Shown: positions 1 through 12,800, counted from the stretch's first letter. The stretch is DNA of 64,000 bases from Liolophura sinensis (GCF_032854445.1 NC_088306.1:20431764-20495763), one strand, 5' to 3'. Translations and numbers: made by a program. Notes: generated by a model from the sequence alone, not told the origin.

Positions 1-3000
1 ACAAACCTGAAGGTGAGTGCACTCAGGGAAGGTGAATACTATGGCATGTTTTATGCGAAATTCTTTGAATATTCATAAGCTATGTCATGTGACCTGAGAT
101 TTGTCTTGGGATTGGAGATTCATTTTACAGTGTCATATTTGGTTGAGTGTTTGTATGTGACATAAATATGTGCGAGGCTGAAGCTTACAATTTCACAGTA
201 GGATACCATCTTTCTACCCAAGGAAAGCTTAAAGGGCTTTTCTAAGATCAATAGAAGTCCATATATGAGAAATAAGCATGTCATGTTCAAAATTTTAGGT
301 CAAATGTGTGTTGATGCTGTTTCTAGATGGCAAAACTTTTATCCCTGACACTGTGCAAGGGAAGCTCTGCCAGCTACCTTGCAGATGATTGGGTGTTTCC
401 ACCAGGCTCTGCCCTTTTTCCATCCATTGTAATGCTGGCCATATTTGTTGCTCAAAAGTGGATAACTTTCAGTAAAATGTATCAAATGTATACAACATGA
501 GAACATAGGAGAAATCAGAGCTGGTATCAACCTCAGCACTGACAGCACGAAGCTGGATATTTATACTGCGTGTGTCACCAAAACTGGGTCATCCCTTCTA
601 GAAGTGTGGTCTTGATCAGGAAACTAGTTATGAAAAGCCCCATTGAATATTCTCTGTAAATGATGAAGTGGGCGAGCAGTATTTTTATATAACCAGCTAT
701 GAATAACTGGCGTTGTTATGGAAAACCCTACATGTACCCTATTTCTTCTAATTTTTTCGGGACATCTTGTCTGCTCATGTAAGCCAATATATATGTAATT
801 GTAGCAGATATATTGAGTTTCTTTTTTCTCACATGGTTAGACCACCTAATGAACAACATGCCAGTATCTTTACTTTTCCAAAAGGCTGGTAAAGAAATGT
901 AATATTCTACTTTCAGCAGTACTAATATCTGTCCCAAAAATTAGAATAATTAGGATATAGGTCTGCCGCATGGTTTATTAATAGTCATGATGACATGTGA
1001 CTTGGATGGTAGTAGGAATTAATTGCAGGTAATTGTGCATTGGATGATGCAGCAGTTTTTCAATCATGAGTAATCTTTTTAGTATCTGAACTCTGATGAA
1101 GTGTCCGATCCATGTGTTATGGAGTTGTTTATTTGCTATTTTTTCATCTTAAAAAAAAAACAAACAAAAAAACAGCACTTTCCTGTCTTTCGTTAGTTGT
1201 TTTTATAGACATACCCTAAATGACGTAAAAATTCGACCACAAAAGAGCATTATTGCAGGCATAGTAATGTCATGAGATATTACTCCTTGAACTAAAATTT
1301 CACATTTTCCCAGTAGGATATCATCCTACCTTCCAAACACCTGTAATAACACCTTTCTAAAATCAGTATAACTCCCAGAATCTGGGATTATGAGCAATAA
1401 ATTCATGGATAAAATTTTAGGTCATTTAGGGTAATTTATGGATGTACAAATTGAGAACCAATTTAGGCGGTGTGTCAGTATTCTTTAAGCAGGGTGATGT
1501 ATGTACCAGACTGGCTTCCTTTTGTGCTTCACAAATATATTTAAAAAAAAAAAATACACCTTTACAGAAAAAAACTAGTCCCAGGTGGCTAGTTTGGCAA
1601 TGGTTGTGTTTTTAGCTACGACAAATCAACCTGTGTGTTGTAGACATCTATGATCTCTTGTACAGGATGTGTTTTTGAAATTTTAGTTTTCACTGTTACA
1701 GAGTATAATAGATTTGAGACGAAGATTCAGGATTTGCGGGAACAAATGATGAATACCAGTACAGGCAGCTTACGGACAACACAAAAACGCAGTCTCTTTG
1801 TCAGGTAGGTATCTTTAGGGCTGCGTAGTACTTGAAACATAGACATTGACCTTGTGAAATTAAGATGCCCGATTTTCTGGTTTTCTCGGAAGAGTAATGG
1901 GACAAGACTAGATAAGATACAACAGCAGAACCTCTCAAGTTTTGTCCAAAAATAATTAAACTTTTTCCCAGAGGAAAACACTGTTCATGGAGTTGCCTCC
2001 CTTGTATCTCTGTTATTACAATGTCACCATCATGAATGATACTTTATTTTGCTGTGTTTTATATACCTGTCTCAGGGAATAGGTAAATATTTGGTTTACA
2101 GAGGATGTATCACTCTAGATGACTTTCCCAAGGTACTTTTTGCTGATTTTCTAAGTACATGCATATGTGATTGCAAGAATACTATCTTCTGTTTGTATTT
2201 CAACCCCCTGGAATTTATTGGTTTTTCTGGTATGGGTTTTCAGAGCTCTGTTTGATTATGACCACACAAAAGACAGTGGCTTACCCGGAAAAGGCTTAGC
2301 ATTCAAATATGGTGACATTTTACATGTGACAAATGCCAGTGACGATGAATGGTGGCAGGCTAAGAGAATAACCCCTGAGGGGGAAGAGGAAGGCATGGGA
2401 ATCATTCCCAGTAAGCACAGGTGAGAACACTTTCTGTGTGTAAGAGGTCAGATTATTGCAGTAAACACAGGTGAGAAAATCTTCTGTGTGTAAAAAGATC
2501 AGACAATCCCAGGGAACACAGGTGAGAAAATCTTCTGTGTGTAAATGATCAGATAATCCCAGGGAACACAAGTGAGAAATCTTCTGTGAGTAAATGATCA
2601 GATTATCACAGGGAGCACAGGTGAGAAAATCTTCTGTGTAAATGATCAGATAATCACAGGGAACACAGTTGAGAAATCTTCTATGAGTACAAAGATCAGA
2701 TAATCGAAGTAAACACAAGTTAGAAAATCTTCTGTGTGTAAAAGATCAGATAATCACAGGGAACACAGGTGAGAAAATCTTCTGTGTGCAAAAGATCAGA
2801 TAATCCCAGTAAACACAAGTGAGAAAATCTTCTCTGTGTAGATGATCATATAATCACAGGGAACACAGGTGAGAAATTTTAAGTGTGTAAATGGCCAGGT
2901 AATCCCAGGGCACACAGTTGAGAAGCCTTTTATGAGTAAAGATCAGATAATCCTAGTTAACACAAGTGAGAAAATCTTCTGAGTAAATGGCCAGGTAATC

Positions 3001-6000
3001 CCAGGGAACACAACTGAGAAATCCTCTATGAGTAAATGATCAGATAATCCCAGGGACCACAGTTGAGAAAATCTACTCTGTGTAAATGATCAGGGAACAC
3101 AGGTGAGAAATCTTTGGTGTGTAAAAGATAATTATCTCTTGCTTAAAAATGAGATAATCCCAAAAATCACATCATCCAAGTAAACATTGATGAGATAATT
3201 GTATTTTCAAGTTTTGTGGAAAACTTGGGTGAATGTGAATTATTTTGTATGTCATTGAACACAATCTCTGTAGTAAATATAGGAATATGTAAATGGTGTT
3301 AACATTGTGGTTTGTTTCTTTTATCATGTCTATTTTATCTCCAGGGTGGAGAGAAAGGAACGTGCTCGGTTGAAGAATGTGAAGTTTACTGGTCGCGGTG
3401 GAAACGACAGAGTTAGTGAGGCAAGTCCTCTTTATTATCACATTGTCTTTAATGTACAGGATGAATATTTTAATAAATAAATGTGAATTGTTGATGTTAC
3501 TATAAACTGGATTGATCTGATCATTTTACTGGCACAAATTAGTCCGTTCTAATAGACTAACACTGTTGTCATCTTGTCAAATTTGCCAAAACATGGTCAA
3601 AAAAACTTGTGGAACATGAAGGCTTGTAGTGAGGCCTTTTTTTTTTTAACAGTTTCTGATTGTCATGTCCTATTGTATTACAGGCCACGGCTAATGAAAA
3701 ACGAAAGAAGAATTTCTCCTTCTCTCGTCGGTTTCCATTCATGAAGAGTAAAGACCAGAGCGGAGGGGAGGAATTAAGTGCAGATGAACGTAAGGACATT
3801 GTTTTTTTTTATCAAAATCATGAACATAAGAAAGTCCATTATTGAGACTGAATGGAAAACTTTATTTCCAAAATGTGAAAAATCCTTCTTAAATATACCC
3901 TAAATGACCTTAAATTTTTGTCTATAACGAACTCGCTCATTTTTCTTGATTTTCAGAGTTCTATTCATTTTAGAAAGGTGTTTTGAGGTTTGAGGTCTGT
4001 TAGGGTATTTATGAATGGATACTTTTATTCTCTCCAGTTTAAGGGAATGTATACTCAGTCCATTGTGCAGGATTTTGGTGTTGAAGATTAAGTAATGTAC
4101 TGGAGGAAATACAGTCAAGTTTTTCATTGCGTTACCTTGAAAACATTTCCATTAATGTACATGTACATTTCCCTCAGCCTAATGTAATGGTTGTGTGATT
4201 TTTTTTTTTACTCTTCACAGCTGAAGAGGCTTCTCCCAAAGGTAGGTAACTCTAGTGGCATGACTGAAAGGAAACTTTAATTGGAGACATGTGTATCTGA
4301 GCTCATTGAGTATCTAGACATGTAATTGAAATGTGGTAATGTTTGATACTAGAAGATTGCAATGGCTCTCATTATTTCTGGATATTTCTATAGATGATTG
4401 TTAAATGCATTAATGAACATTTTGTAGTAGTTTTGTGTTTATCAGTGCATGCTTCTTCTTGAGTTCTGAGATTAGTTCTTCATAGAGCAGATCTGATTGC
4501 TCTTCAATCTCTCCATATGTGAACTTTGTCTTAGCTCATCATCAGAGAATCCCTGCGGATTGTTTTGTTTGACCTTCACCTAAGTGTTGCATGTGGTTTT
4601 ATATCTGTACTCGTTGGTATTGTTTCTTTTGCTCAACATTCTGGATGGTTTCTCTTCTGTTTGAGTGAGTGCAAGTAGTCAAAGTTTGAACATTTCCTTT
4701 GATTTATTTTCCCTCACTGGAAACTAAATAGTTACATTTGGTGCAAATCAAGAGGTTTTTGAATACAATCATGGTATTATCTGCAGCAGAAGATGATCTC
4801 GGTTTTAAAATTGCAAAATGTGGAACCTTGCTCTATGCATGTCTTTCTCTTCAAGCCTCAGATAAAGGGAGATCACTTTACTGCTAAGTCTTCCCTTACT
4901 AATCTCTAACCCAAAACCACCTGACCCTATTTTCCTTCCCAAAATTTCAGCCAATGGGAGTGTGAGTGAAAGCGACGCTAGTTTCCGTAAGTACTCAAAA
5001 GTGTTGCAGGGTAAAAGCGAGAGATTAATATGTTAAGAAATGTGGAAAAGTGACCATTGTGAATTCCAGCCTTTACTTTTCCCTGATGCAGGGAAGTATT
5101 TGATTGGCTCTGTCTTCCTAATTTTTTTTCCAACTTGCATGGCATGTGTATCGTTTATTTTTATCTTGTGTCTTTTATGTACTTTATGTTATATGCACAT
5201 TTTATTTTTAAAATTATTTTCTGATTTTAAATGTAAATATGTTTGACATATTTTAATTTAGCCATCTGCATGGTGTTTCATCATTTAACTCTTACACATA
5301 TATGCTACGAACCGCAGAGATACAAATGGTTTTTTCGCAATTCATAAACAATGTGTTGTGTTTTTTTCTTCTACAGAAGAAGCAATACTTTCTTACGAAG
5401 CAGTTGTACAGCAGGAATGTAAGTAAACAAAGCAATTAAGTTTTAGCTTGAAACGGTGCTCTTGAAAGATATTACAAGTTCTGAAATAAAATATGAATAA
5501 TCCCAGGGGCTTGAAAAGTATTCAGTTTTTTAGTTCATTTTTATAGTATTTGAAAAGTCTGGACTTTAATGAGAATCACCAAAAAAAAAAGTGAGTGAGT
5601 TGGTTCTGGGATCCAGATAGCATTAGCTCTTGTAGGAATAATGTTATGAGAAACTGTTCTTGATAAGTATTTAACAGCTAAATTGATTTAGGACTCTATA
5701 GATGCCCATACAGGAAACACGGGTTCATGAATTTGAACTCACTGGGTATTTGAAAGTTTTTGAAAATTTCTTAAATCAGATGTCACACAAGCTGTGCAAA
5801 CCGATGTTTAAAGTTTCCAGATGTTGTTCAGACTCTCACTGATGATAGTACAAGTTTGAAACCATCCTTGTAATTTTGTCTTCTCTAGCTTGATAATGCT
5901 GTAGTCTCACATTACTGACTGACATTCACATATTTGTGTTTTTTTCCCTCTCTTTTTCAGTGAAATATACGCGACCAGTCATCATTTTAGGGCCTCTAAA

Positions 6001-8440
6001 AGATCGTATCAACGATGATCTGGTTTCAGAATTCCCAGACAAATTTGGAATCTGTGTTCCACGTAAGTTTATTTTGTATAATCATGAAAGCTTTTTCTCA
6101 AGACTAACAGTTTCACGGTTTTAGTGTGTTCAGTATGTACTCTTTTGGATGGCCCAACGAGTGACTAACGTTTTGGATGGCAAAACGAGTGACTAACGTT
6201 GGAACACTTCGTATTCCAGGTTCTCAGTGTATCTCCCCTCTGAATTTCACAACAATGTTTCTGTGTGTTTTTCTAGACACAACCCGGTCAAGACGGGACT
6301 ACGAAGTGGACGGACGTGATTATCATTTTGTGGACTCGCGAGAACAAATGGAGCGTGACATACAAAACCACTTGTTCATTGAAGCAGGACAGTATAATGA
6401 TAACTTGTACGGCACCAGCGTCGCTTCTGTCAAAGAGGTCGCAGAAAAGGTAACGCGACTTTCTCAAATTACATCTATAACTGGAAAATAGAAATAAGAT
6501 CTTAGGAAGTAAAGATTAACAGAGAAGAGAATTTTGGAGAAATCAGAGTTTTCAAAGTATGTAATCTTGAATTATTAAATTAAACTGATCAAACTGCTCC
6601 TATAAATATTTTTGTTAGAAATAGAATGAAATGCTTTGTAAAAAGAGTTTTTTGGAGCCTACATCATGTTTTCAAATGTGTTGTGTGCTGGTATAATCTA
6701 TAATTCATCCAGAAGAACAATGTAAATTTTCATACCTTACATTAACCTCGCATTTAAAAACAGCTTAGCGTGTAGAACCTCCGCGCCTCAAAAATCCGCA
6801 CAGAATGAATCAGTACATGCATTTACATGTACTGGACAAAACTCCAATAAATTATGTTCACGAAGACATTCTCTGTTCCTCTCCCAGTTTTTTGCCACAT
6901 TCTGTAGCCTTTAGGGCTGGTAAATCCAAGATAATTCACAGTTGTGACTTATGCTCACATGCTGGGTCGACATTGTGACCTAACAAATCAGGTTGTTGCT
7001 CCTTGCGCATGTGTGGTTGACCTTTCACCACGTCTCTGTTTTGATCAGCTGGCTGGCAGTTCTGACAGACAGAAAGCCATGTTACTGCGGAGGTTCAAAT
7101 GTGCATAAATATTTTAGCTTTCAGAGTTGCTCTGCTGTCGTCTATTCAGGACGAATCTCGCATAGGCCTTTAAAAAGAAGGGATTTAGTAGAAATATGAA
7201 TACTAATTTGTTGTTGTTGTTGTTGCTTTGTGCTTGACAGGGCAAACATTGTATCCTCGATGTCAGTGGGAATGCCATTAAGAGGTTACAAGTTGCTGGC
7301 CTTTACCCAATTGCCATTTTCATCAAACCCAAATCTGTGGAATCAATTATGTAAGTTATTCAGGTTGTCATTACTTTATTCATAATTATCCAGTTTGTTT
7401 CACCTTAAGTGTAACATGTAAAAATGGATATTCAGGAGCACGTAAAGGCTTAAAAGTATACCTCTTGCGCCAGAATGAGGTATGTCTGAGAAGAAAGTAG
7501 TAAAACTTGATAAAAAAAATCTTAAGTGTCACAGTAAGGTGGATAAATCATGCCGAATCAAGCAAAATGTTAAATTTTAGGTCACATGCAGTGATTTAAA
7601 TCCAGTTTTTGCGATATATCTTTAACACCCCTAGTCCATAGTTGTTCAGCCATCTTCTTTACAAATGAGGTGACAGACTCAAATTCTGCTCGTGGTTTCC
7701 TCCGACCATAATGTTGGTCGCCGTCGTAGAAGTGAAATATTCTTTAGTACAGCATAAAGCACTTATCAGATAAATAAATAAATCGAATTCAGCTCTTGAT
7801 AGTGAAGCTACATGTTGAAATTAGAAAATTTTCAACGACTTGCGAAATTGTGTTGGCTTACTCAGGTTTCTCCTACCTGTAAACATGATGACTGCTGTGT
7901 TATGGGTGAAGAATTCTTGAGCAAGACATTAAATACTTATCTAATATGCAAACATGATTCAGATATAGGAAGTTAAATTCTTATCTAATATGTAAACATG
8001 GGTTAGATATAAGCTGAATTAGTTTGAACCAAGTAACTGTCATTCTGATTTCATGAATGAATCTAGGAGTTTCAAGGTTATTCCATTGGAAGTACCGGTA
8101 TAAGAAAGACAAATAAACAGTTTGTCAATTTTTTATATGCTGTTTGAACAAGGTCTTTGTTTGCTCTGGAAACTACAATATAATTGTTGAATTTGCTTTT
8201 GATTTAATTTCTGGTGTATTCAGACTGCAGTTGAGCCTCAGGATTAAGATCTCCTGAAGTAAACAGAAAGCAACAAGAGGACTTTCTAATTGCAATAAAA
8301 CAAAGTAGATATGATCTCTTTTGACAAGGAGTTTATTTACAAATGGCAGTTGAAACTTTGAATGACAGTTTTTGTTCTCTCTTTTAGTTGATACTTGTTT
8401 ACAAACCTCATGTTAAATCTGTCTCACCACAAAAATGCCA

Positions 8441-8485
<45 letters not shown>

Positions 8486-9058
8486 GTGTTGTTGTTGTTT
8501 TATAAATGTAGGGAGATGAACAAAAGGATCACAGAAGAACAAGCCAAGAAGACGCATGAACGGGCGCTGAAACTGGAACAGGAGTTTGGGGAATATTTCA
8601 CAGGTATGAAAAAGGACCAACGCTCCAATGAAGTCATACCCTGTCCATATCTCAATAACGGAGGGGTTAAAGTGTCTGCTATGTAAGCCACTGAGCAGGG
8701 TTCAATCCTGAGTCTTGTCAAGCCGGCCACTTTACCAGCAGTGTAGGTGCTTTACAAGATTAGCACTTGTCCTAAAGGAACATGCCCAAAGTTGGCTCAG
8801 TGTTGTGATGTGTTGTTAACATGAAATTATGTCCCAAATATGTGGAAACTGTGAATGTACGTCTGAGACCCTTGATAAAACATGAAACTAGCTTCAGCAG
8901 CCATCAAATAGCGGAATTTGTAACCGAGCTTGCTTTTGTCTCTTTCCACAGCGGTCGTTCAAGGTGATACAGCTGACGAGATCTATGCAAAGGTCAAGGA
9001 GGTCATTCGTGACCAATCAGGTCCTACCATTTGGGTCCCCGCCAAGGAGAAACTCTAG
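1..9058 (+). CDS. DLG1: Discs-large MAGUK scaffold (DLG), 3' part: end of PDZ3, SH3, HOOK, guanylate kinase
   Basis: Membrane-associated guanylate kinase scaffold that organises septate/basolateral junctions and synapses by binding receptor tails and cytoskeletal partners; its GK domain is a phosphopeptide-binding module, not an active kinase (family knowledge). Exons by splice sites and phase: 1-12, 1702-1804, 2244-2420, 3345-3420, 3684-3789, 4221-4241, 4951-4986, 5377-5418, 5961-6062, 6277-6449, 7241-7350, 8512-8603, 8952-9058, giving about 384 residues. Visible landmarks are the [14 protein letters not shown] linker after PDZ3, the SH3 core ALFDYD...DEWWQA, the basic HOOK stretch [16 protein letters not shown] start [54 protein letters not shown] and the classic C-terminus VPAKEKL. 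Every junction keeps phase. The gene is cut at the window's left edge, so PDZ1-3 are missing. One intron has a GC donor. Very sure of the family. Confidence 0.96.
180..330 (+). repeat. Interspersed repeat family 'A' (TTTTAGGTCATTTAGGG ends), several degenerate copies
   Basis: Stretches sharing CAGTAGGATA-CATCCTACC, TTTCTAAAATCAATAG and AAAATTTTAGGTCATTTAGGG occur here and at about 1287-1440 (plus), 3893-3990 (minus), 45100-45170, 47560-47640, 48290-48320 and 61668-61735. Copies are too diverged for me to set exact ends. Most lie in introns of the DLG and vinculin-like genes, and one is in an LRR-gene intron. Confidence 0.5.
2244..2420 (+). CDS. DLG1: DLG exon encoding the SH3 domain
   Basis: A 177-nt exon carrying most of the SH3 fold: [14 protein letters not shown], then [20 protein letters not shown] and GIIPSKHR. 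It starts after a TTTTCAG acceptor and ends at CACAG|GTGAG. Its last dozen bases and the donor are the template for the tandem array that fills the first part of the following intron. Confidence 0.93.
2411..3130 (+). repeat. Tandem array (~50-bp unit) built from the DLG SH3 exon end and its splice donor
   Basis: About 14-15 diverged units of 47-52 bp. Each holds a version of GGGAACACAGGTGAGAAAAT and then TCTTCTGTGTGTAAATGATC. The first unit is the real exon end (AAGCACAG|GTGAG at 2411-2425). Several units (near 2469, 2518, 2616, 2764, 2862, 3098) keep an intact ACAGGTGAG, so the intron opens with multiple decoy 5' splice sites. Confidence 0.9.
3684..5418 (+). CDS. DLG1: DLG HOOK-region exons (between SH3 and GK), including three phase-1 microexons
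   Basis: Four exons at 3684-3789, 4221-4241 (21 nt), 4951-4986 (36 nt) and 5377-5418 (42 nt). The first encodes the basic, protein 4.1-binding-type motif [14 protein letters not shown]. The three small exons each start and end in phase 1 and are multiples of three, so any of them can be skipped without breaking the frame. In vertebrate DLG genes this same region (the I inserts) is alternatively spliced (established). The last microexon supplies [10 protein letters not shown], matching the conserved LSYEPV motif just before the GK domain. Confidence 0.85.
5961..9058 (+). CDS. DLG1: DLG exons encoding the guanylate-kinase-like domain and C-terminus
   Basis: Five exons (5961-6062, 6277-6449, 7241-7350, 8512-8603, 8952-9058) encode the whole GK-like domain. 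The start [13 protein letters not shown] lacks the full ATP-binding P-loop of true kinases, as in other DLGs. The exon at 8512 follows a run of 36 T (8444-8479). TAG stop at 9056-9058. Confidence 0.95.
7625..7785 (+). mobile_element. tRNA-derived SINE, 3' half (in DLG intron)
   Basis: Shows the family's conserved 3' section: GGTTTCCTCC, ACCATAATG, GTGAAATATTCTT, then a (AAAT)n-type tail. Diverged copy in the long DLG intron 7351-8511, where I see nothing else except the poly-T run before the next exon. Confidence 0.7.
8444..8479 (+). repeat. Poly-T run of 36 just upstream of a DLG 3' splice site
   Basis: Uninterrupted T run ending 32 bp before the acceptor of exon 8512-8603. It extends the polypyrimidine tract. 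The short lysine- or phenylalanine-rich ORFs over it are artefacts of the homopolymer. Confidence 0.9.
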
Positions 9059-9475
9059 AAATGAAGACAAGTGAACTTCACTCCCCCACATTCCTCGAAT
9101 GGGCTGAACTCAGACTGTGAAGCTGGGAGAGTACATGACATTATTTGGGGAGGAATGGCGTGAATGAAAAATAAAAATGACAGATCGAATTGTAAACTGT
9201 ATCATACATGTGAGACCATTGAGAACTTCAGAAGACGTTGTAAATTGTTTTTTCAGCGAATTCCAAATGATTGTACACAGATTTTATCAAAAGGGGATAG
9301 ACCCCTTCTACTGGAGCGTGTATAGCCAACACACCCTGTCTGTTGAGAGAAACAGCCATGATGTATTTAGCTCAAATTTTTATCATGTTTCACTATAGTG
9401 TCTAATGTATAAAGATAGTCATTCCTTGGGCTGCGAGAGCGGTTATCGCCACTAGTAAGGAGAAATAATAAAACC
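9059..9475 (+). other. Proximal DLG 3' UTR with candidate poly(A) signals
   Basis: Sequence after the stop codon. AATAAA hexamers at 9170-9175 and 9467-9472 are candidate polyadenylation signals. The real 3' end is unknown and could lie further out. Confidence 0.5.
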
Positions 9476-9511
9476 CAGACTCTGGTTTGGTGGCTGTATA
9501 TTATCAATGTT

Positions 9512-9895
9512 GATAAGAATGTTGGTTTAGTTTTCAGCTGGCTATGATGTGTAGAGATAAAAGATTGATGGATAGCTGCTAAGTTATTTGTCAAGGTCAA
9601 TAAGAAAGTTGGTTTGGTTTGAGCTGGCTATGATGTGTAGAGATAAAGGATTGATGGACAACTGTTTGGTTATTTATCAAGGTCGATAAGAAAGTTGGTT
9701 TGGTTTGAGCTGGCTATGATGTGTAGAGATAAAGGATTGATGGACAACTGTTTGGTTATTTATCAAGGTCGATAAGAAAGTTGTTTGGCTTGAGCTGGCT
9801 ATGACGTTTAGAGATAAAGGATTGATGGACAACTGTTTGGTTATTTATCAAGGTCGATAAGAAAGTTGGTTTGGTTTCAGCTGGTTATGATGTGT
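9512..9895 (+). repeat. Tandem repeat, ~86-bp unit, 4-5 copies, in the DLG 3' flank
   Basis: Units start with GATAAGAAAGTTGGTTTGGT at about 9512, 9599, 9685, 9771 and 9855 (spacing 87, 86, 86, 84). The inner units are nearly identical. It lies 0.45 kb after the DLG stop and may be transcribed in a long 3' UTR. Confidence 0.9.
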
Positions 9896-12800
9896 TGGGT
9901 AAATGCTTGGTACTTTTGGTTGAGATAAGTGTACTCATTGTGATACATATTGGTTTTTGAGCACCAAGTGTAATAAGTAATATGTGTATGGTGAATGCTA
10001 TATAAGTGACAGCTTTGGATACAAGATGATTTTTGCCTGTGGCGTATTTTGTTTATAGTTGTTTTTATGAAGGAGACAGGAAAAACTGGTTGAATTCTTA
10101 CTAGCATGGCAGTTGGAAAGAAAAAAGAAAAACATGCACTTCTACACAATGTGACATGTAAAAGTAGCAAACTAGGAATGTGTTTAATAAGCACAGCAAA
10201 CTGGGAAGCAGCCGTGATTTGTTTCTTCGGACAACAACATGTTGAGGCCATGGTTGATACTGTTTCCAGTATCTGTTTGGGCCTGAGCTGTTTGGGCGAT
10301 TTATCATTTCTCCTTGGGCGACCATTGCAGTGGAATGTTGTGGAAAATTGTTTTGAAAGTATGGCCTGACAAGAAGTACTAACGCAAACAAGGGTCTGTA
10401 TATTTGTTGATCATGAAAAATACATACATATACATAATTATATATTGAAGTAAACTCATACCTCCATTCTGATTGGTCATAATTCTGGCCAATCCAATCG
10501 TATGCTCACTACATGACCGTGTATATTGTGTAATCCTGCGTATTAATATACAGGGCAGAAACTTTCTATACCCTGCAAGAATTGGCCGCTGAACTGTAAA
10601 GCCTGAAGGAGCTCCAGTGTGATGTGGTCAAGCAAGAGTTCAAATCTAGACACTGTCACTTTTTCTGACAAATATTCTGCCAGTGTGTTTTCTCTTGTCC
10701 TTACTGGCTGAAACTTCACTATTGATGTTCTGCTCAAATGTGAGATTCCCCAAACACTGAAAATGCTATACTTTTTTGTTTTTTTCGGCCTTTTTAAAGC
10801 TTATTATTCACTAATATAGTCTGAAGACTCATTGGATGACGTTCACATTGTGCTATAGTCACACAGGTCCTATTGGTCCAATATTTTAATGTTTGCTGAA
10901 CATGCATGTTGTGACGTTAGTAGAAATTTCCACCATGAAATCATCAACAGCTTGATTCTGAACACGCTGAATTCTTCATCTTTTTATCCCACACAGTGTT
11001 TTGTAAGCGAACTGTTGGACAGTATTAGTGCAATTGTTCAAGACGTTCAACAGTTGTTACGTGTATAATAAGATAAGGTTTACCTGCAGAAAGAAAGTCC
11101 ATTGTGTGATGTGTCAGAAATGCATCTCAAAAATTACCATAAACTCAAACATTTTTGTTTTTTTTTTTCTTTTTTGCAAAAATAAAACCATTCCTTTCGT
11201 TTTTTGTACATCGATGGCCAAAATTTCCACACCAAGGGATTTTCATGCATTTTTTCATGCGTCACATTGTCATTTCATATCAGTGTTTCTGCATTGTAAG
11301 AAGAATTGATGTGAGCTAGTCTTCGTGCTAATCATACATTTGCCTGAAAAACACGTATACACAAAATTGATTCCAAGGAAACCATTTCTTTGATGTTGTG
11401 TTGGAAATCTATCACATCTGTCATTGCACCGCTTGTCACAATTTTTTCCTTGAGCTTATTTACTTTTCAGGACTTGTGCACTGTTTGTAGTCCTTTGTAC
11501 ACTGCCCCAAAATCAGTACTTCAGTTATTGGTCTTTTACTTTACATATGAACACACTTCCTAGTAACTGCTATGGTTTGTTTTCTTTGGGGGGGGGGGGG
11601 GTGGAAGTATTAAAAAAGGAGACATGCTTTTTTTATGTAAGTGCTCAGACTTCATGTAGATATTTTTAGTGTGTATATTTTGGAGACATTTCCTCAGATG
11701 TATCTTGCAAGTCAGTTTACATCGTATTTTTTTTTTTTTTTTAATTTTTTTAAAGATTGTTAGAAACAACTGATATGAAGAAGCATGGTGGTATTTATTG
11801 ACAGTGTCCAGCTCATTTGAATGTACGTGTAAAGGCTTGAATGGGATTTATGAAAACTGGAAAGGAAGATGTCCAAACTCTGTTCACTTTCATGAACAGG
11901 TAAGCGTTAAACGATCGCTTGAAAGGCTTTTCATTTCTGCCATTATTAGTATTTTTTACTTCAGATCTTATGAGTTTAGAGGGCAGAAAATGCAAATATT
12001 TTGTCCCTGAATAGTGAAGTTATGTACATTTTCTCACAGACTAAAACCAAAAATGTCCACATGAAAGGGTTCTGTTTTTAAATCACTTGCTTTTTCTCTG
12101 TACTGCAATGCCACTGCTGTGTAGCCTTCAAATTGTCACCGAACAGAAGTTATATCGTCCTAGGGACCCATGCGTAACCTTAATGGCTGAGCCATTGTTT
12201 ATATTGTTTGATGTGAATATTCATTAGTAGGTATTATTATTATATTTCATATGTTATCTTTTTTCCTGTGATTGCCTTTAATGCTGTAGAAAATCGGTCA
12301 TAACATTGTAGTAAAAGTTCACAATATTATTCTCCATGTTACCCATCATTCATCAGGTCAGATTCCAGACTTTTCTCTGACCAATCAGACCCAGCCTGCT
12401 CATGCGACTCATGAATGATTGGATAATGTACGCAAAAAATGATTGATGTCACTTTTATGCTACTCCAGATGGTTGATTGTTGAATGTTTGTTACAAGCTT
12501 GCGTCCTATCTTTTTTCACAGAGTTGTCTTTCTTAGCGAGAGCTCTTTGTTTCAGCACATATTTCTCTGTGTAAAGCCGTAGTGTAATAGTCTAGTTTTA
12601 GCAGCTTACATGCCATTGTGGTTCGTGGTGGCTCGCGATACATCACCAGCTTACAATGGTTGCGTAAACTTCCCATTTTCTTCTGTGACACAACTGGTTC
12701 TGTATCTTTGGTGTGTAGAGAAGCTATCTACATCCAATCATTGAGAAGCTAATAAATGAGTTGTCTGTACCAACAAGAATAGAGTTTTTTTTTTTAGAGC

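Noticed and set aside
2320-2718. 132-codon minus-strand ORF with CVPCD/CAPCDN repeats
   Set aside because: It is the reverse of the DLG donor-derived tandem array; the periodic cysteines come from the repeat unit.
8435-8686. Plus-strand ORF starting in a phenylalanine run, and minus-strand lysine-run ORF
   Set aside because: The run comes from the poly-T tract at 8444-8479; only 8512-8603 within it is a real DLG exon.
11805-11899. Possible isolated exon (SSFECTCKGLNGIYENWKG) flanked by an acceptor-like TTGACAG and a donor-like CAG|GTAAGC
   Set aside because: No neighbouring exon in phase and no recognised domain; chance splice-like flanks are common at this scale.
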